From positions 1-27,569 of the forward strand of contig JASMDC010000045.1 of the NCBI GenBank assembly GCA_030753015.1: a stretch of DNA of 27,569 bases, read 5' to 3'. Position numbers and translations under genes: made by a program. The DNA is from Candidatus Undinarchaeales archaeon. Lineage in GTDB: Archaea > SpSt-1190 > JASMDC01. Under the pieces are notes generated by a model that was given only the letters and a program-made list of their open reading frames with translations, was not told the origin of the DNA and ran no database searches. Shown here one piece after another: positions 14,639 to 21,397 of the stretch; the first letter of the stretch is position 1; each line of letters starts with the position of its first letter.

Positions 14639-15466
14639 ATGGCAGATCAAAAGGTCTCAAACATCGCTCTCCTCGTCGATTATGACAACATGGCCATCGG
14701 GGTCGAAACCACGTTCAAGAAAGAGCGGTTCGATGTCACCAAGGTCATCGACACGATCCGCGACCGGGGTCGTCTCATCATCAAGCGCGCCTACGCCGAC
14801 TGGAAGCGGTGGGGACGCTGGTACCAGGATACCCTGACGTCCAGCGCCGTGGAAATGGTCCATCTCCCCACCCATCCCGGATCCAACAAGAACAATGCCG
14901 ACATACGCATCGCAGTGGACGCGTTGGAGATCGTGTACCAGAACCCGCTCATCGACATCTTCGTCATCCTCTCGGGCGACTCGGACTTCGCTCCGATGGT
15001 CTCCCGCCTGCGCGAGAACGGCAAGTACGTCATAACCGTGGGTGTCAAGGATCGCACCTCCGCCCTCCTCATCTCGAACTCGGACGAGTTCATCTCATAC
15101 GATTCGATGCTGGGGACGGTCAAGCAGGACGCGGACGCCGGGTTCAAGATCCTAGTGGATGTCCTGAGCACGACCGATGGGGAGGATATCCGCCTCTTCG
15201 GTATCAAGAACCACCTTCTGCGCAAGGATCCCTCGTTCAACGAGCGGGAGTACGGGTTCAAGCAGTTCAAGGCCTTCGTGAAGGAGGCTGCGAACCGCGG
15301 ATACATCGAGCTCAAGGACGATGCCAGAGGCAATCCCATCCTCGTACCGAAGACCTCGGATAGGACTGCGGATAGGACTGCGGATAGGACTGCGGATAGG
15401 ACTGCGGATAGGACTGCGGAGAAGACCACAGATAAACCCACGCGAAACAGACGCCGGCGTCGCTAG
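14639..15466 (+). CDS. NYN-domain (LabA/DUF88-like) protein with LOTUS domain and repetitive basic tail
   Basis: 275 residues. The N-terminal NYN/PIN-like nuclease fold has LLVDYDNMAIG (D14, D16, N17), NKNNADIRIAVDAL (D88, D94) and ILSGDSDFAPMV (D114, D116), the acidic residues of family members thought to cut RNA. Residues ~165-235 form an OST-HTH/LOTUS-type module (FKILVDVLSTTDGEDIRLFG, FKQFKAFVKEAANRGYIEL), which in other proteins binds RNA. The C-terminal tail is five perfect DRTA repeats (241-260) and ends RNRRRRR. Start fixed by the TATA box; leaderless. Likely an RNA-processing or RNA-decay protein. The tail repeats are identical at DNA level and hence a slippage site. Confidence 0.88.
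   Translation: MADQKVSNIALLVDYDNMAIGVETTFKKERFDVTKVIDTIRDRGRLIIKRAYADWKRWGRWYQDTLTSSAVEMVHLPTHPGSNKNNADIRIAVDALEIVYQNPLIDIFVILSGDSDFAPMVSRLRENGKYVITVGVKDRTSALLISNSDEFISYDSMLGTVKQDADAGFKILVDVLSTTDGEDIRLFGIKNHLLRKDPSFNEREYGFKQFKAFVKEAANRGYIELKDDARGNPILVPKTSDRTADRTADRTADRTADRTAEKTTDKPTRNRRRRR
15359..15418 (+). repeat. Five perfect copies of a 12-base tandem repeat inside the NYN gene
   Basis: The unit GATAGGACTGCG is repeated five times without a single change, and encodes DRTA each time. Perfect identity suggests recent expansion and possible copy-number variation between strains. Confidence 0.9.
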
Positions 15467-15478
15467 TCCGACCTCTTG

Positions 15479-15490
15479 GCGCTGCAGCGC
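15479..15490. other. Twelve-base perfect palindrome
   Basis: GCGCTGCAGCGC lies in the ~190-base gap between the NYN gene and the gene at 15658. Could be a protein-binding site or chance; nothing else in this gap looks like a gene. Confidence 0.3.
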
Positions 15491-15584
15491 ATCATACTTC
15501 GGCGAGCTCCGTTGTAGAGAGCCTCCTCGGTAGGATGAGCGTTACAAGAGCGAGTGGCGCTCACAGGCCGCGCGCCGTGGTCCG

Positions 15585-15615
15585 TGACACCGAGTGTCAA
15601 TGCGGCTTTTATAAA
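15585..15615 (+). promoter_or_regulatory. Inverted repeat and TATA box of the gene at 15658
   Basis: TGACAC (15585-15590), CGA, GTGTCA (15594-15599) lies just before the TATA box TTATAAA (15609-15615). The predicted transcript starts near 15638 and carries GGTGA at 15648-15652. Confidence 0.5.
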
Positions 15616-15657
15616 CGATTGACGCACCTTTCAATCCTACCCCCCCAGGTGAAAGAG

Positions 15658-16083
15658 ATGTTAGAATCCTTATACTCAGAGGTAGGTGGACCGCTGTCCT
15701 CCTACGGCATCATCGACGATCTCGAGGCCAGTCTTGGTCGCATCGAGGAAGTGTTCAATCAGGGCACCTACATCGAGACCTGGAACGGCTATGTGGTCTC
15801 CGCAGGCGGTTACCTCCCCGAGGCGCCCAAGATGTTCATCTACGAGGATGAGGGTGGGCTCCATATCGAGGGCAGAGGGGACGACCTATCCGAGGATCCA
15901 TGGCTCAATGTCCAAGTCGAGACGGGCAGCTATGCTCGCGACGAGAGTGGGTTCTACGTCGGGAGCGATGTGCTCGACGGCCGCACCCTGTCCATCGCCC
16001 GCGCAGAGGAAAGGTTGATCTTCATGCTCACTGACGGCATGGTCCGGCCACCGATCTTTCTCTACGCCGATATCCTGTCGTGA
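15658..16083 (+). CDS. Unknown soluble protein, 141 aa
   Basis: Starts MLESLYSEVGGPLSSYGIID. The frame is open from 15535 but the start is set by GGTGA five bases before the ATG at 15658 and a TATA box 46 bases upstream. The sequence alternates strand-like segments (YIETWNGYVVSAGGYL, KMFIYEDEGGLHIEGRG, WLNVQVETGSYARDESGFYV, RLIFMLTDGMVRPPIFLY), suggesting a small beta-rich fold; the N-terminal 35 residues are helical. There is no cysteine or obvious active-site motif. It ends 12 bases before the convergent B12-radical SAM gene. A GTG at 15649 is a possible alternative start. Family not recognised. Confidence 0.7.
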   Translation: MLESLYSEVGGPLSSYGIIDDLEASLGRIEEVFNQGTYIETWNGYVVSAGGYLPEAPKMFIYEDEGGLHIEGRGDDLSEDPWLNVQVETGSYARDESGFYVGSDVLDGRTLSIARAEERLIFMLTDGMVRPPIFLYADILS

Positions 16084-16094
16084 GGGGATCGCCC

Positions 16095-17573
16095 TCAGGA
16101 GCACTTGGCATCGTATCCCAGACGGTAGGCCATCTCCTCGGCGCCCATGAGGTCCGTGTTCAAGTTGAAGAACCTCTTGCGTGCTATCGGCCGATAGAGC
16201 CGATAGAGGATGCGGATGACCGGGTCCCCGATGAAGTCCAGCTTGTCATCGGTGAACGAGGAGAGCATGTAAAGGCGTCTGAGCAGCGCTGCGCGCTCCG
16301 GCGTCACCCATGGGAATGAGTGGTCGAGACCATCCTGCAGCACCGCATAAGCGTCGTACCGCGCCCATCCCTCCAGCGAGTCGGGAGGGACCAGACCGTG
16401 TCGCTTAGCCTCGGCCAGATAGGTCGAGTTCGGGTAGGGGATCACAGGATTGAGGGCGGTGGTCGAGGCGCGCGGGTTCTCGTCCAAGAGGGTGTGCATG
16501 AGCCGGACGGTGTCAGCAAGCTCTTCCTCGGTCTCGCCCGGGAACGCGGTCATGAAGCAGTACCGTGGATGGAACGAGTAACGGGCGATCCGCCGGTTAA
16601 AGGGGACCACGGTATCGATCCTGAGGCCCTTCCTGATCGAGTCAGCGATCCGTTGGGAGCCGGTCTCCACGCCGATGACGACGTCGGCCATCCCGGCCCG
16701 CGCCACCAAGGCCAGCTCGTCATCGGTGAACCGGGACATACCGGTGACATGGGCCTCTGCCTCCCAGAGGATGTCCAGTCCGCGGTCCACGAAACCCTGA
16801 CAGATATCGAGCATGCGCCGTCGATCGACGAAGGCGTTCTGCTCGGCGAACCACACGAATCCCAGGTTGAACCGCTCCACCGCGGAGGTCACCAGGTCCA
16901 GGGCCCGCGGCGCTGACATGCCGCGCCATCTTCCGTTGCACTCCACGGGCGAGAAGCAGTAGGTGCACTGGTAGGGACAACCACGCGAGGTGCAGAGGCT
17001 TATACAGCGTCGGTTCCTGCGTCGGATGATGTACTTCTCGATGTCCACCAGGTGGAAGGGCGGATCGGGGATATCGTCGAGGTCCGTGTGGGGACGGCGC
17101 GGGTTCACGTGCACCGCGTCACCCTCCGCGTACACGATGCCCTTCACCGAGGACAGGGGCCTACCCGTCTCCAGAGCGTTCACGAGGTCCTCCAAGGTGT
17201 ACTCGCCATCGCCCACGACGGCCACGTCCACCAACGGATGGCTGACGGTGCCTTCAGGATCGAGAGTGGGATGGGGACCACCCCACACGACAGGGATCTC
17301 GGGGTCCTCTTCCTTCACCACCGCTGACGCGGCGAGCGCACCCGTGATCTGGACGCCTGTCATGGCCGTGATGCCCACGCAAGTGGGCCCCGAGCGCACA
17401 GCGGCACGCAGCTCGCCCTCCCAGTCACGGGTGGTGCGCTGGTCGAAGAGGACGACCTGGTGGTCCTGGGCCACCACCGAGGCGGCCGCGAGGAGGGAGA
17501 TGGGGAGCGTGGAGCGGTCGAGCAGCTCGTCGAGCATGGCGATATGCGGCTGGACAAGCACGATGTCGCTCAT
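16095..17573 (-). CDS. B12-binding domain radical SAM protein (3 of 3)
   Basis: 492 residues. It shares the architecture of the protein at 5315-6766: MSDIVLVQPHIAMLDELL, VGITAMTGVQI, VVWGGPHPTLDPEGT and VVGDGEYTLEDL in the cobalamin-binding-type domain, then SRGCPYQCTYC (C199, C203, C206), WFAEQNAFVDR, VIGVETGSQR and FMTAFPGETEEEL in the radical SAM domain. These two are paralogues; the 385-1773 protein is more distant. The start: a TATA-like box (TATATTAA, minus strand, 17610-17616) gives a ~14-base leader with GGAGG nine bases before the ATG at 17573; the longer reading to 17594 adds MEREDDP and is unlikely. Substrate unknown. Confidence 0.9.
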   Translation of the reverse strand: MSDIVLVQPHIAMLDELLDRSTLPISLLAAASVVAQDHQVVLFDQRTTRDWEGELRAAVRSGPTCVGITAMTGVQITGALAASAVVKEEDPEIPVVWGGPHPTLDPEGTVSHPLVDVAVVGDGEYTLEDLVNALETGRPLSSVKGIVYAEGDAVHVNPRRPHTDLDDIPDPPFHLVDIEKYIIRRRNRRCISLCTSRGCPYQCTYCFSPVECNGRWRGMSAPRALDLVTSAVERFNLGFVWFAEQNAFVDRRRMLDICQGFVDRGLDILWEAEAHVTGMSRFTDDELALVARAGMADVVIGVETGSQRIADSIRKGLRIDTVVPFNRRIARYSFHPRYCFMTAFPGETEEELADTVRLMHTLLDENPRASTTALNPVIPYPNSTYLAEAKRHGLVPPDSLEGWARYDAYAVLQDGLDHSFPWVTPERAALLRRLYMLSSFTDDKLDFIGDPVIRILYRLYRPIARKRFFNLNTDLMGAEEMAYRLGYDAKCS

Positions 17574-17618
17574 AGGATCATCCTCCCGCTCCACCTGAGA
17601 TGATGGGTGTTAATATAC

Positions 17619-18131
17619 CTATCGTGGACCCGGGGTTCGGTCCGGGAGCGAAAGCTCCCCGTCGTGGTCCTCGACCCTGCCCTCGCGTACGAGCTCGTCC
17701 ACGAGGGGGGAGAGATGCTCAATATCGAGGTGAACGGCGTCTGCAAGAAGACGTCGGTCAGCCCGGCCTGACAGGGCAAGAGCATGGTGGACGACGTGCT
17801 TCATGGGCTCTGTCCGGCCTGCACGGAGGTCGTCCAGCGCATGTACGAGGGCATCAGCGGGGACGGGGGACACCTCGCCCAGGACGAACCGCTCCTTCCG
17901 ATCGAAGGCCTCGGCCATCTGCCGGTCCCGCTCGCGCAACCGCTTCTCATCGCGACCCATGAAGCCGTTCTCCTTGAGACGCTCGGTGGCACGGTGCACC
18001 GCCTGGAAGGCAAGGTCCTGCGAGGAAGGACTGGGGGAAACTCCCTTTGCTGCATCCTCGAGGTCGACACCTCCGCGCGAGAGCTCGAGCAGAGGAAGCT
18101 TGTGCCTACCCAATCGGATCTTGTCGTCCAT
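17619..18131 (-). CDS. Unknown protein, 170 aa, possible C-terminal winged helix
   Basis: Starts MDDKIRLGRHKLPLLELSRG. The frame extends to 18188, but a TATA-like box (TTTTAATAC, minus strand, 18155-18160) centred 26-27 bases before the ATG at 18131 predicts leaderless initiation there. The protein is basic and helical (RDEKRLRERDRQMAEAFDRK), and its last ~55 residues (RADRRLLADAVHLDIEHLSPLVDELVREGRVED) look like a helix-turn-helix/winged helix with a recognition-type helix. It ends just before the TATA box of the next gene on the same strand. A regulatory or nucleic-acid role is possible; I do not recognise the family. Confidence 0.7.
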   Translation of the reverse strand: MDDKIRLGRHKLPLLELSRGGVDLEDAAKGVSPSPSSQDLAFQAVHRATERLKENGFMGRDEKRLRERDRQMAEAFDRKERFVLGEVSPVPADALVHALDDLRAGRTEPMKHVVHHALALSGRADRRLLADAVHLDIEHLSPLVDELVREGRVEDHDGELSLPDRTPGPR

Positions 18132-18154
18132 GGTGCGATGGATGAACGCGAGAG

Positions 18155-18160
18155 TATTAA
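18155..18160 (-). promoter_or_regulatory. TATA-like box of the gene at 18131
   Basis: TTAATA on the minus strand, 26-27 bases from the ATG; decides the start within a longer open frame. Confidence 0.5.
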
Positions 18161-18184
18161 AAAAGGTTGCCCCGGTCGGAGCGG

Positions 18185-18445
18185 TCACTGGTCATCCATA
18201 GAGCGGCCGAGCCCCTCCACCCAAAGGGATACGGAGTCCTCCATCGTCTCTTGGGCATCCTCTGAGAGCTCCTCCTTCTCGGAGCACAGTGAACTGATGC
18301 GCCCCTTGAGGTTGTCGTCGAGGCAGATGGCCGCGTCCGTGGGTATGTTCAGCTTGAACCTCTGCTTCTTGTGCTGGTGTTTGTGACACTTCTCACCGAC
18401 GGCTTCACCAACGACCCGTTCTACGATACGTGAGTTCTCATCCAT
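18185..18445 (-). CDS. Small basic/acidic protein, 86 aa, weakly histone-fold-like
   Basis: Starts MDENSRIVERVVGEAVGEKC. A His/Lys-rich stretch (KCHKHQHKKQRFKLNI) precedes a region LKGRISSLCSEKEELSEDA and a long helix (QETMEDSVSLWVEGLGRSM). The spacing GRI-xx-L, then SEDA, then a long amphipathic helix resembles helices 1 and 2 of archaeal histones, but the third helix is missing, so this is only a hint. A TATA-like box (AATAAATA, minus strand, 18499-18506) about 57 bases upstream leaves a leader of about 30 bases carrying GGAGAGAG. A TTG six bases upstream of the ATG is an alternative start. Confidence 0.6.
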   Translation of the reverse strand: MDENSRIVERVVGEAVGEKCHKHQHKKQRFKLNIPTDAAICLDDNLKGRISSLCSEKEELSEDAQETMEDSVSLWVEGLGRSMDDQ

Positions 18446-18539
18446 GGTCAATCTCTCTCCTATCGCTCGTACCAGCCATTTCTAGCAGCTGAGCCTGTAT
18501 TTATTGTTTCCCCCTCACGGCTACCGGTCCCGAGGGTCG

Positions 18540-18845
18540 CTACCCGTACCCGAGGCTGAAATAGCCCAGGACGGCCACGATCAAGAGGAAGAGAGCGATG
18601 TTCAGGATCTTACGGGCCGACACCATCAACCCCGAGCTGAAAAAGGATCGAACACGGGCAAATATGCCTCTCGATGCATTCTGCTTTGCATTCTCTCCGG
18701 CCGGTGCCGTTGGTGGTTCCCCGGGAGGCCCGGCCGCTTGCACCGAAGTTCCTGCGGTGAGCTGGTCTGGATCGTACGGACGGATCTCGCCGTAGATAGC
18801 GACCATGTGGCCGCAATGTGGACACTGGCCCAGTCCGCGGAACAC
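18540..18845 (-). CDS. Half zinc-ribbon protein with C-terminal membrane anchor, 101 aa
   Basis: GTG start at 18845, set by a TATA box (TTTTTATA, minus strand, 18871-18878) about 29 bases upstream. The N-terminus carries a single CPHCGH motif (C8, C11) that would be half of a zinc ribbon, possibly completed by dimerisation. A Pro/Gly/Ala-rich linker follows, then a basic stretch (RGIFARVRSFF) and a C-terminal hydrophobic segment (ILNIALFLLIVAVLGYFSLGYG) that should span the membrane with the N-terminus in the cytoplasm. Family unknown; small tail-anchored zinc-ribbon proteins are common in archaea. Confidence 0.65.
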   Translation of the reverse strand: MFRGLGQCPHCGHMVAIYGEIRPYDPDQLTAGTSVQAAGPPGEPPTAPAGENAKQNASRGIFARVRSFFSSGLMVSARKILNIALFLLIVAVLGYFSLGYG

Positions 18846-18870
18846 GATGCATCACTTAAGGAACCGATCC

Positions 18871-18878
18871 TATAAAAA
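18871..18878 (-). promoter_or_regulatory. TATA box of the zinc-ribbon gene
   Basis: TTTTTATA on the minus strand, about 29 bases before the GTG at 18845; the only support for that non-ATG start. Confidence 0.5.
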
Positions 18879-18888
18879 CCCACTGGCC

Positions 18889-19356
18889 TCAGTCTCGCAG
18901 GGGCAGGCAAAAGAACAGCTGGTCCTCACCTTTGCCGTAGAAGTCGGGGAGGGTCGCGTCATGGGACAGCCCCATGGCCTTGTAGAAGGCACGTGCCGCT
19001 GTGAAGGGCGCAGTCGAGCTCGTGTCCACGTACAGGCGCCTATTGTTCCCGTCCCTTGCCGCTTCCACCGCTAATTCGAAGAGCTGCTTCCCCAGCCCCC
19101 GACGATGGTGGGCAGGGTCTACTGCGAAGTAGCCGAGCCAGACGATATCGTCGACCTCGTCGTCGCGCATGATCCCTACCAGTCCGATGACCGTGCCGTC
19201 CTCCTCCGCCACCCAGCATCTCCCTCCCTTCGTTCCCTCAAGGATCCCGGAGAGCTCCCGGCGACAGGCACGCCCGTCCTGTGCGTCCATGGTCGTGCGT
19301 ACGATCTTGACGCATCGGTCCAGGTCACCGGCCTCGAAGGAGCGGACCGTGACCAT
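18889..19356 (-). CDS. GNAT-family N-acetyltransferase
   Basis: 155 residues, complete. Residues ~73-95 hold motif A with the acetyl-CoA pyrophosphate loop: YFAVDPAHHRRGLGKQLFE (R/Q-x-x-G-x-G/A form, RRGLGK). Motif B is near RAFYKAMGL. The family moves an acetyl group from acetyl-CoA to an amine on a protein or small molecule; substrate unknown. The ATG starts one base after the stop codon of the upstream PPC-domain lipoprotein gene on the same strand, so the two form an operon, with GGTGA about nine bases before the ATG. No promoter of its own is visible. Confidence 0.9.
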   Translation of the reverse strand: MVTVRSFEAGDLDRCVKIVRTTMDAQDGRACRRELSGILEGTKGGRCWVAEEDGTVIGLVGIMRDDEVDDIVWLGYFAVDPAHHRRGLGKQLFELAVEAARDGNNRRLYVDTSSTAPFTAARAFYKAMGLSHDATLPDFYGKGEDQLFFCLPLRD

Positions 19357-19357
19357 C

Positions 19358-20596
19358 CTAGCTCACCACGACCGTGAGCTTGTAGGTCCCCCGATAGGCC
19401 GCAGGGTCCTTGTTGCAGTCCACGGCGACGGTCACGTTAACATCGTCCCACGCCCGCCATCGAAGGCTCTCGGTCCGGCCGACACCCTGGCGCGATGATG
19501 TGATCTCCGCGCCGATATCGCTGCGCACCGATACGTCCAGATCCAGGTCGAGTCCGGCGTCCAGCTCAGCGATGAGAACTTGACCACGAAGGAGAGAGAA
19601 GGCATAGTGGTCCTGGGCATCACCGTCGCCCACGAAACCGCTCACTGTCCCTTGCGATCCATCGAGCGCCGTGGCGAGCGTGGCCCCTGCATCCCGACCG
19701 CTCTTGGCGTCATCGGGTGGCGTGACCGCGGTAGTGAGCGTGTAGGTGCCCTGGACACCGGTAATGGCGGGGACCACCATGATGACATAGGGCCCCTTGT
19801 ACCCGACAGCGTACACGATCTCCTCGGGACGTCCCGGTCCCAGTCTGGATTTCCGGAGCTCGGTCCCGTTCTCATCAACGAGCAGGAGGTCAAGGTCGTA
19901 GTCCCCATCGCTCTCCATCCTGGCCGAGAGGGCGTCCCCCGGGCCGAGCGCGAAGGAGTAGGCATCGGCTGCATCATCATCCCCCACGAAACCGGTAAGG
20001 GTACCAGGTCCGGTCTCCTGAGGCGAATCTTCAGGGACATCGTCCCCGGTCCCTGCATCGTCCTGGCGGGTTATGGCGACACTGAGGGTGAAGGGAGCGT
20101 CATCGGCGAGCGGGCTCAATGCGGCCACAACATGTAGCGTCAGGTTCGCGGGTCCACCGACGGCGAACTTTATGGTGTCCATCTGGACCGCACCGTTCCG
20201 AGAGGCCCGTACAATGTCTCCCTGTCTGTCCAGGAGGATGAGGTCGAGGTTCGTCTCGGAGGACAGGGTCGCATCCAGGACATCGCCCGGCACGAGCAGG
20301 ACCGGGACGTCCAGGAACTCCCGCTCAGGTCCAAGGCGACCACGAACGGTGCGCTCGCCGATCCCGATGACGGGCTCGGGCGGTGGTTCGGGTGTCGGTA
20401 CCGTTGCAGCGGTGGCGGGTGACGGCGCCTCCATCCGACCCGGGTCCGCAGGCCTGTCCCGTGGGGGCGGGGTCACGGCCAGCGGGGTGGTCGTCGGGGT
20501 CTCGGCAGGCGTTCCGCTCCGGAAGCATCCGGTGAACAGGAGCAGGACGAGCACGAGAGCAAATACCCGTCCTGACCGGGCCCCGATAACCACCAT
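19358..20596 (-). CDS. Secreted PPC-domain lipoprotein
   Basis: 412 residues from the ATG at 20596, which is 29 bases from a strong TATA box at 20621-20629; the open frame to 20695 is not used. N-terminal signal with a lipobox-like LLFTGC (cysteine 24) then a Pro/Thr-rich spacer of about 55 residues, so it is probably tethered to the membrane. Three PPC-like beta domains follow (about 85-185, 200-300, 305-412), each with the order GFVGD-DAxDxYxF, LxxGD-L-A-L, DLDLxLxD and a final strand-rich YxLTV. PPC domains are usually attached to secreted peptidases; none is visible here, so it may be a binding or scaffold protein. The GNAT gene overlaps its 3' end region by one base spacing. Confidence 0.85.
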   Translation of the reverse strand: MVVIGARSGRVFALVLVLLLFTGCFRSGTPAETPTTTPLAVTPPPRDRPADPGRMEAPSPATAATVPTPEPPPEPVIGIGERTVRGRLGPEREFLDVPVLLVPGDVLDATLSSETNLDLILLDRQGDIVRASRNGAVQMDTIKFAVGGPANLTLHVVAALSPLADDAPFTLSVAITRQDDAGTGDDVPEDSPQETGPGTLTGFVGDDDAADAYSFALGPGDALSARMESDGDYDLDLLLVDENGTELRKSRLGPGRPEEIVYAVGYKGPYVIMVVPAITGVQGTYTLTTAVTPPDDAKSGRDAGATLATALDGSQGTVSGFVGDGDAQDHYAFSLLRGQVLIAELDAGLDLDLDVSVRSDIGAEITSSRQGVGRTESLRWRAWDDVNVTVAVDCNKDPAAYRGTYKLTVVVS

Positions 20597-20620
20597 CGGG
20601 CTGGATGTGGCCCGTGTATC

Positions 20621-20671
20621 TATATAAATCGTTCCTCTGAGGATCCGGCGACGTCGGCGAATAGTATTTAA
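20621..20671. promoter_or_regulatory. Back-to-back TATA boxes of the divergent lipoprotein and RAM-domain genes
   Basis: TTTATATA (minus strand, 20621-20629) serves the gene starting at 20596, and TATTTAA (20665-20671) serves the gene starting at 20695. Both are 27-29 bases from their start codons, and the two promoters are only ~40 bases apart, so a regulator bound between them could affect both. Confidence 0.65.
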
Positions 20672-20694
20672 CTCTTCATCACCGGTCTTATACA

Positions 20695-21345
20695 ATGACG
20701 CTTTATGTGGTGCGTTGCGATGTCCTCGCAGGCCTGGAGGAGCAGACGTGGAAGGATATCAAGGCAACCTGCGGTCCCGAACAGGATGGGATCGACTTCA
20801 TCACGATGTCCACCTGTCAGACATCATCGGACATCAACGTCACGCTCCGCAGCGACTCGCCCGAGGCGCTCGCCGTCTTCATCTTGGACTGTCTGTGCCC
20901 GATCGCCGGCGTCACCGATCTCAAGATATTCATGTTGCTCCAGCCCCGTGTGTTCACACCTTTCACCACTCTCGGTTCTGACATGAAGCTGTTCACCCTG
21001 GCCATCGATGCGGACCCGCGGCTGTACAAGGACGTGTATACGGCCATCTGCGAGCTCCCCGACGAGGGCCTGGTCACCAAGACGTTCCTTGCGTACACGT
21101 TCCAATCCTACGATGACGACATCCTCCTCAACTTCGTGGCACCTTCCGTTGACGAGGCCTACAAGTACGTCACTGAGGTGGTCCGCACAATCCCCGGCGT
21201 GAGCGACACGAAGCTCTTCTATCAGGCTCGGGGCGAGTTCCTCGTCCCCAAGGGTACCTGGACAGCGCTCTCGTCCGAGTTCGTTGACTCGGCAGCACCA
21301 GAGGAGGAGATGCCCATGCCCTCCTTCGTAGTCACAGGCCTGTAG
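20695..21345 (+). CDS. Two tandem RAM/Lrp-ligand-like domains, no DNA-binding domain
   Basis: 216 residues. The sequence falls into two similar halves of about 95 residues. Half one: MTLYVVRCDVLAGLEEQTWK, ending IAGVTDLKIFMLLQPRVF. Half two: MKLFTLAIDADPRLYKDVYT, ending IPGVSDTKLFYQARGEF. The (I-x-G-V-x-D) signature near the end of each and the beta-alpha-beta-beta-alpha-beta pattern resemble the ligand-sensing domain of Lrp/AsnC regulators (RAM). With no helix-turn-helix, it may be a stand-alone sensor that partners another regulator. TATA box 27 bases upstream; leaderless. The ABC genes follow 50 bases downstream under their own TATA box. Confidence 0.75.
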   Translation: MTLYVVRCDVLAGLEEQTWKDIKATCGPEQDGIDFITMSTCQTSSDINVTLRSDSPEALAVFILDCLCPIAGVTDLKIFMLLQPRVFTPFTTLGSDMKLFTLAIDADPRLYKDVYTAICELPDEGLVTKTFLAYTFQSYDDDILLNFVAPSVDEAYKYVTEVVRTIPGVSDTKLFYQARGEFLVPKGTWTALSSEFVDSAAPEEEMPMPSFVVTGL

Positions 21346-21367
21346 GTCCGGCGCCCGCCCATTGGCC

Positions 21368-21376
21368 TTTTTATTA
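21368..21376 (+). promoter_or_regulatory. TATA-like box of the ABC transporter operon
   Basis: TTTTTATTA centred 26 bases before the ATG at 21398; leaderless for the first gene. The T-run also directly follows the upstream gene and could serve as its terminator. Confidence 0.55.
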
Positions 21377-21397
21377 CTTACTCCACTCTGAGCACCC

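Noticed and set aside
15467-15657. tRNA or other structured RNA gene
   Set aside because: No tRNA arm pattern or T-loop-like sequence; only short palindromes.
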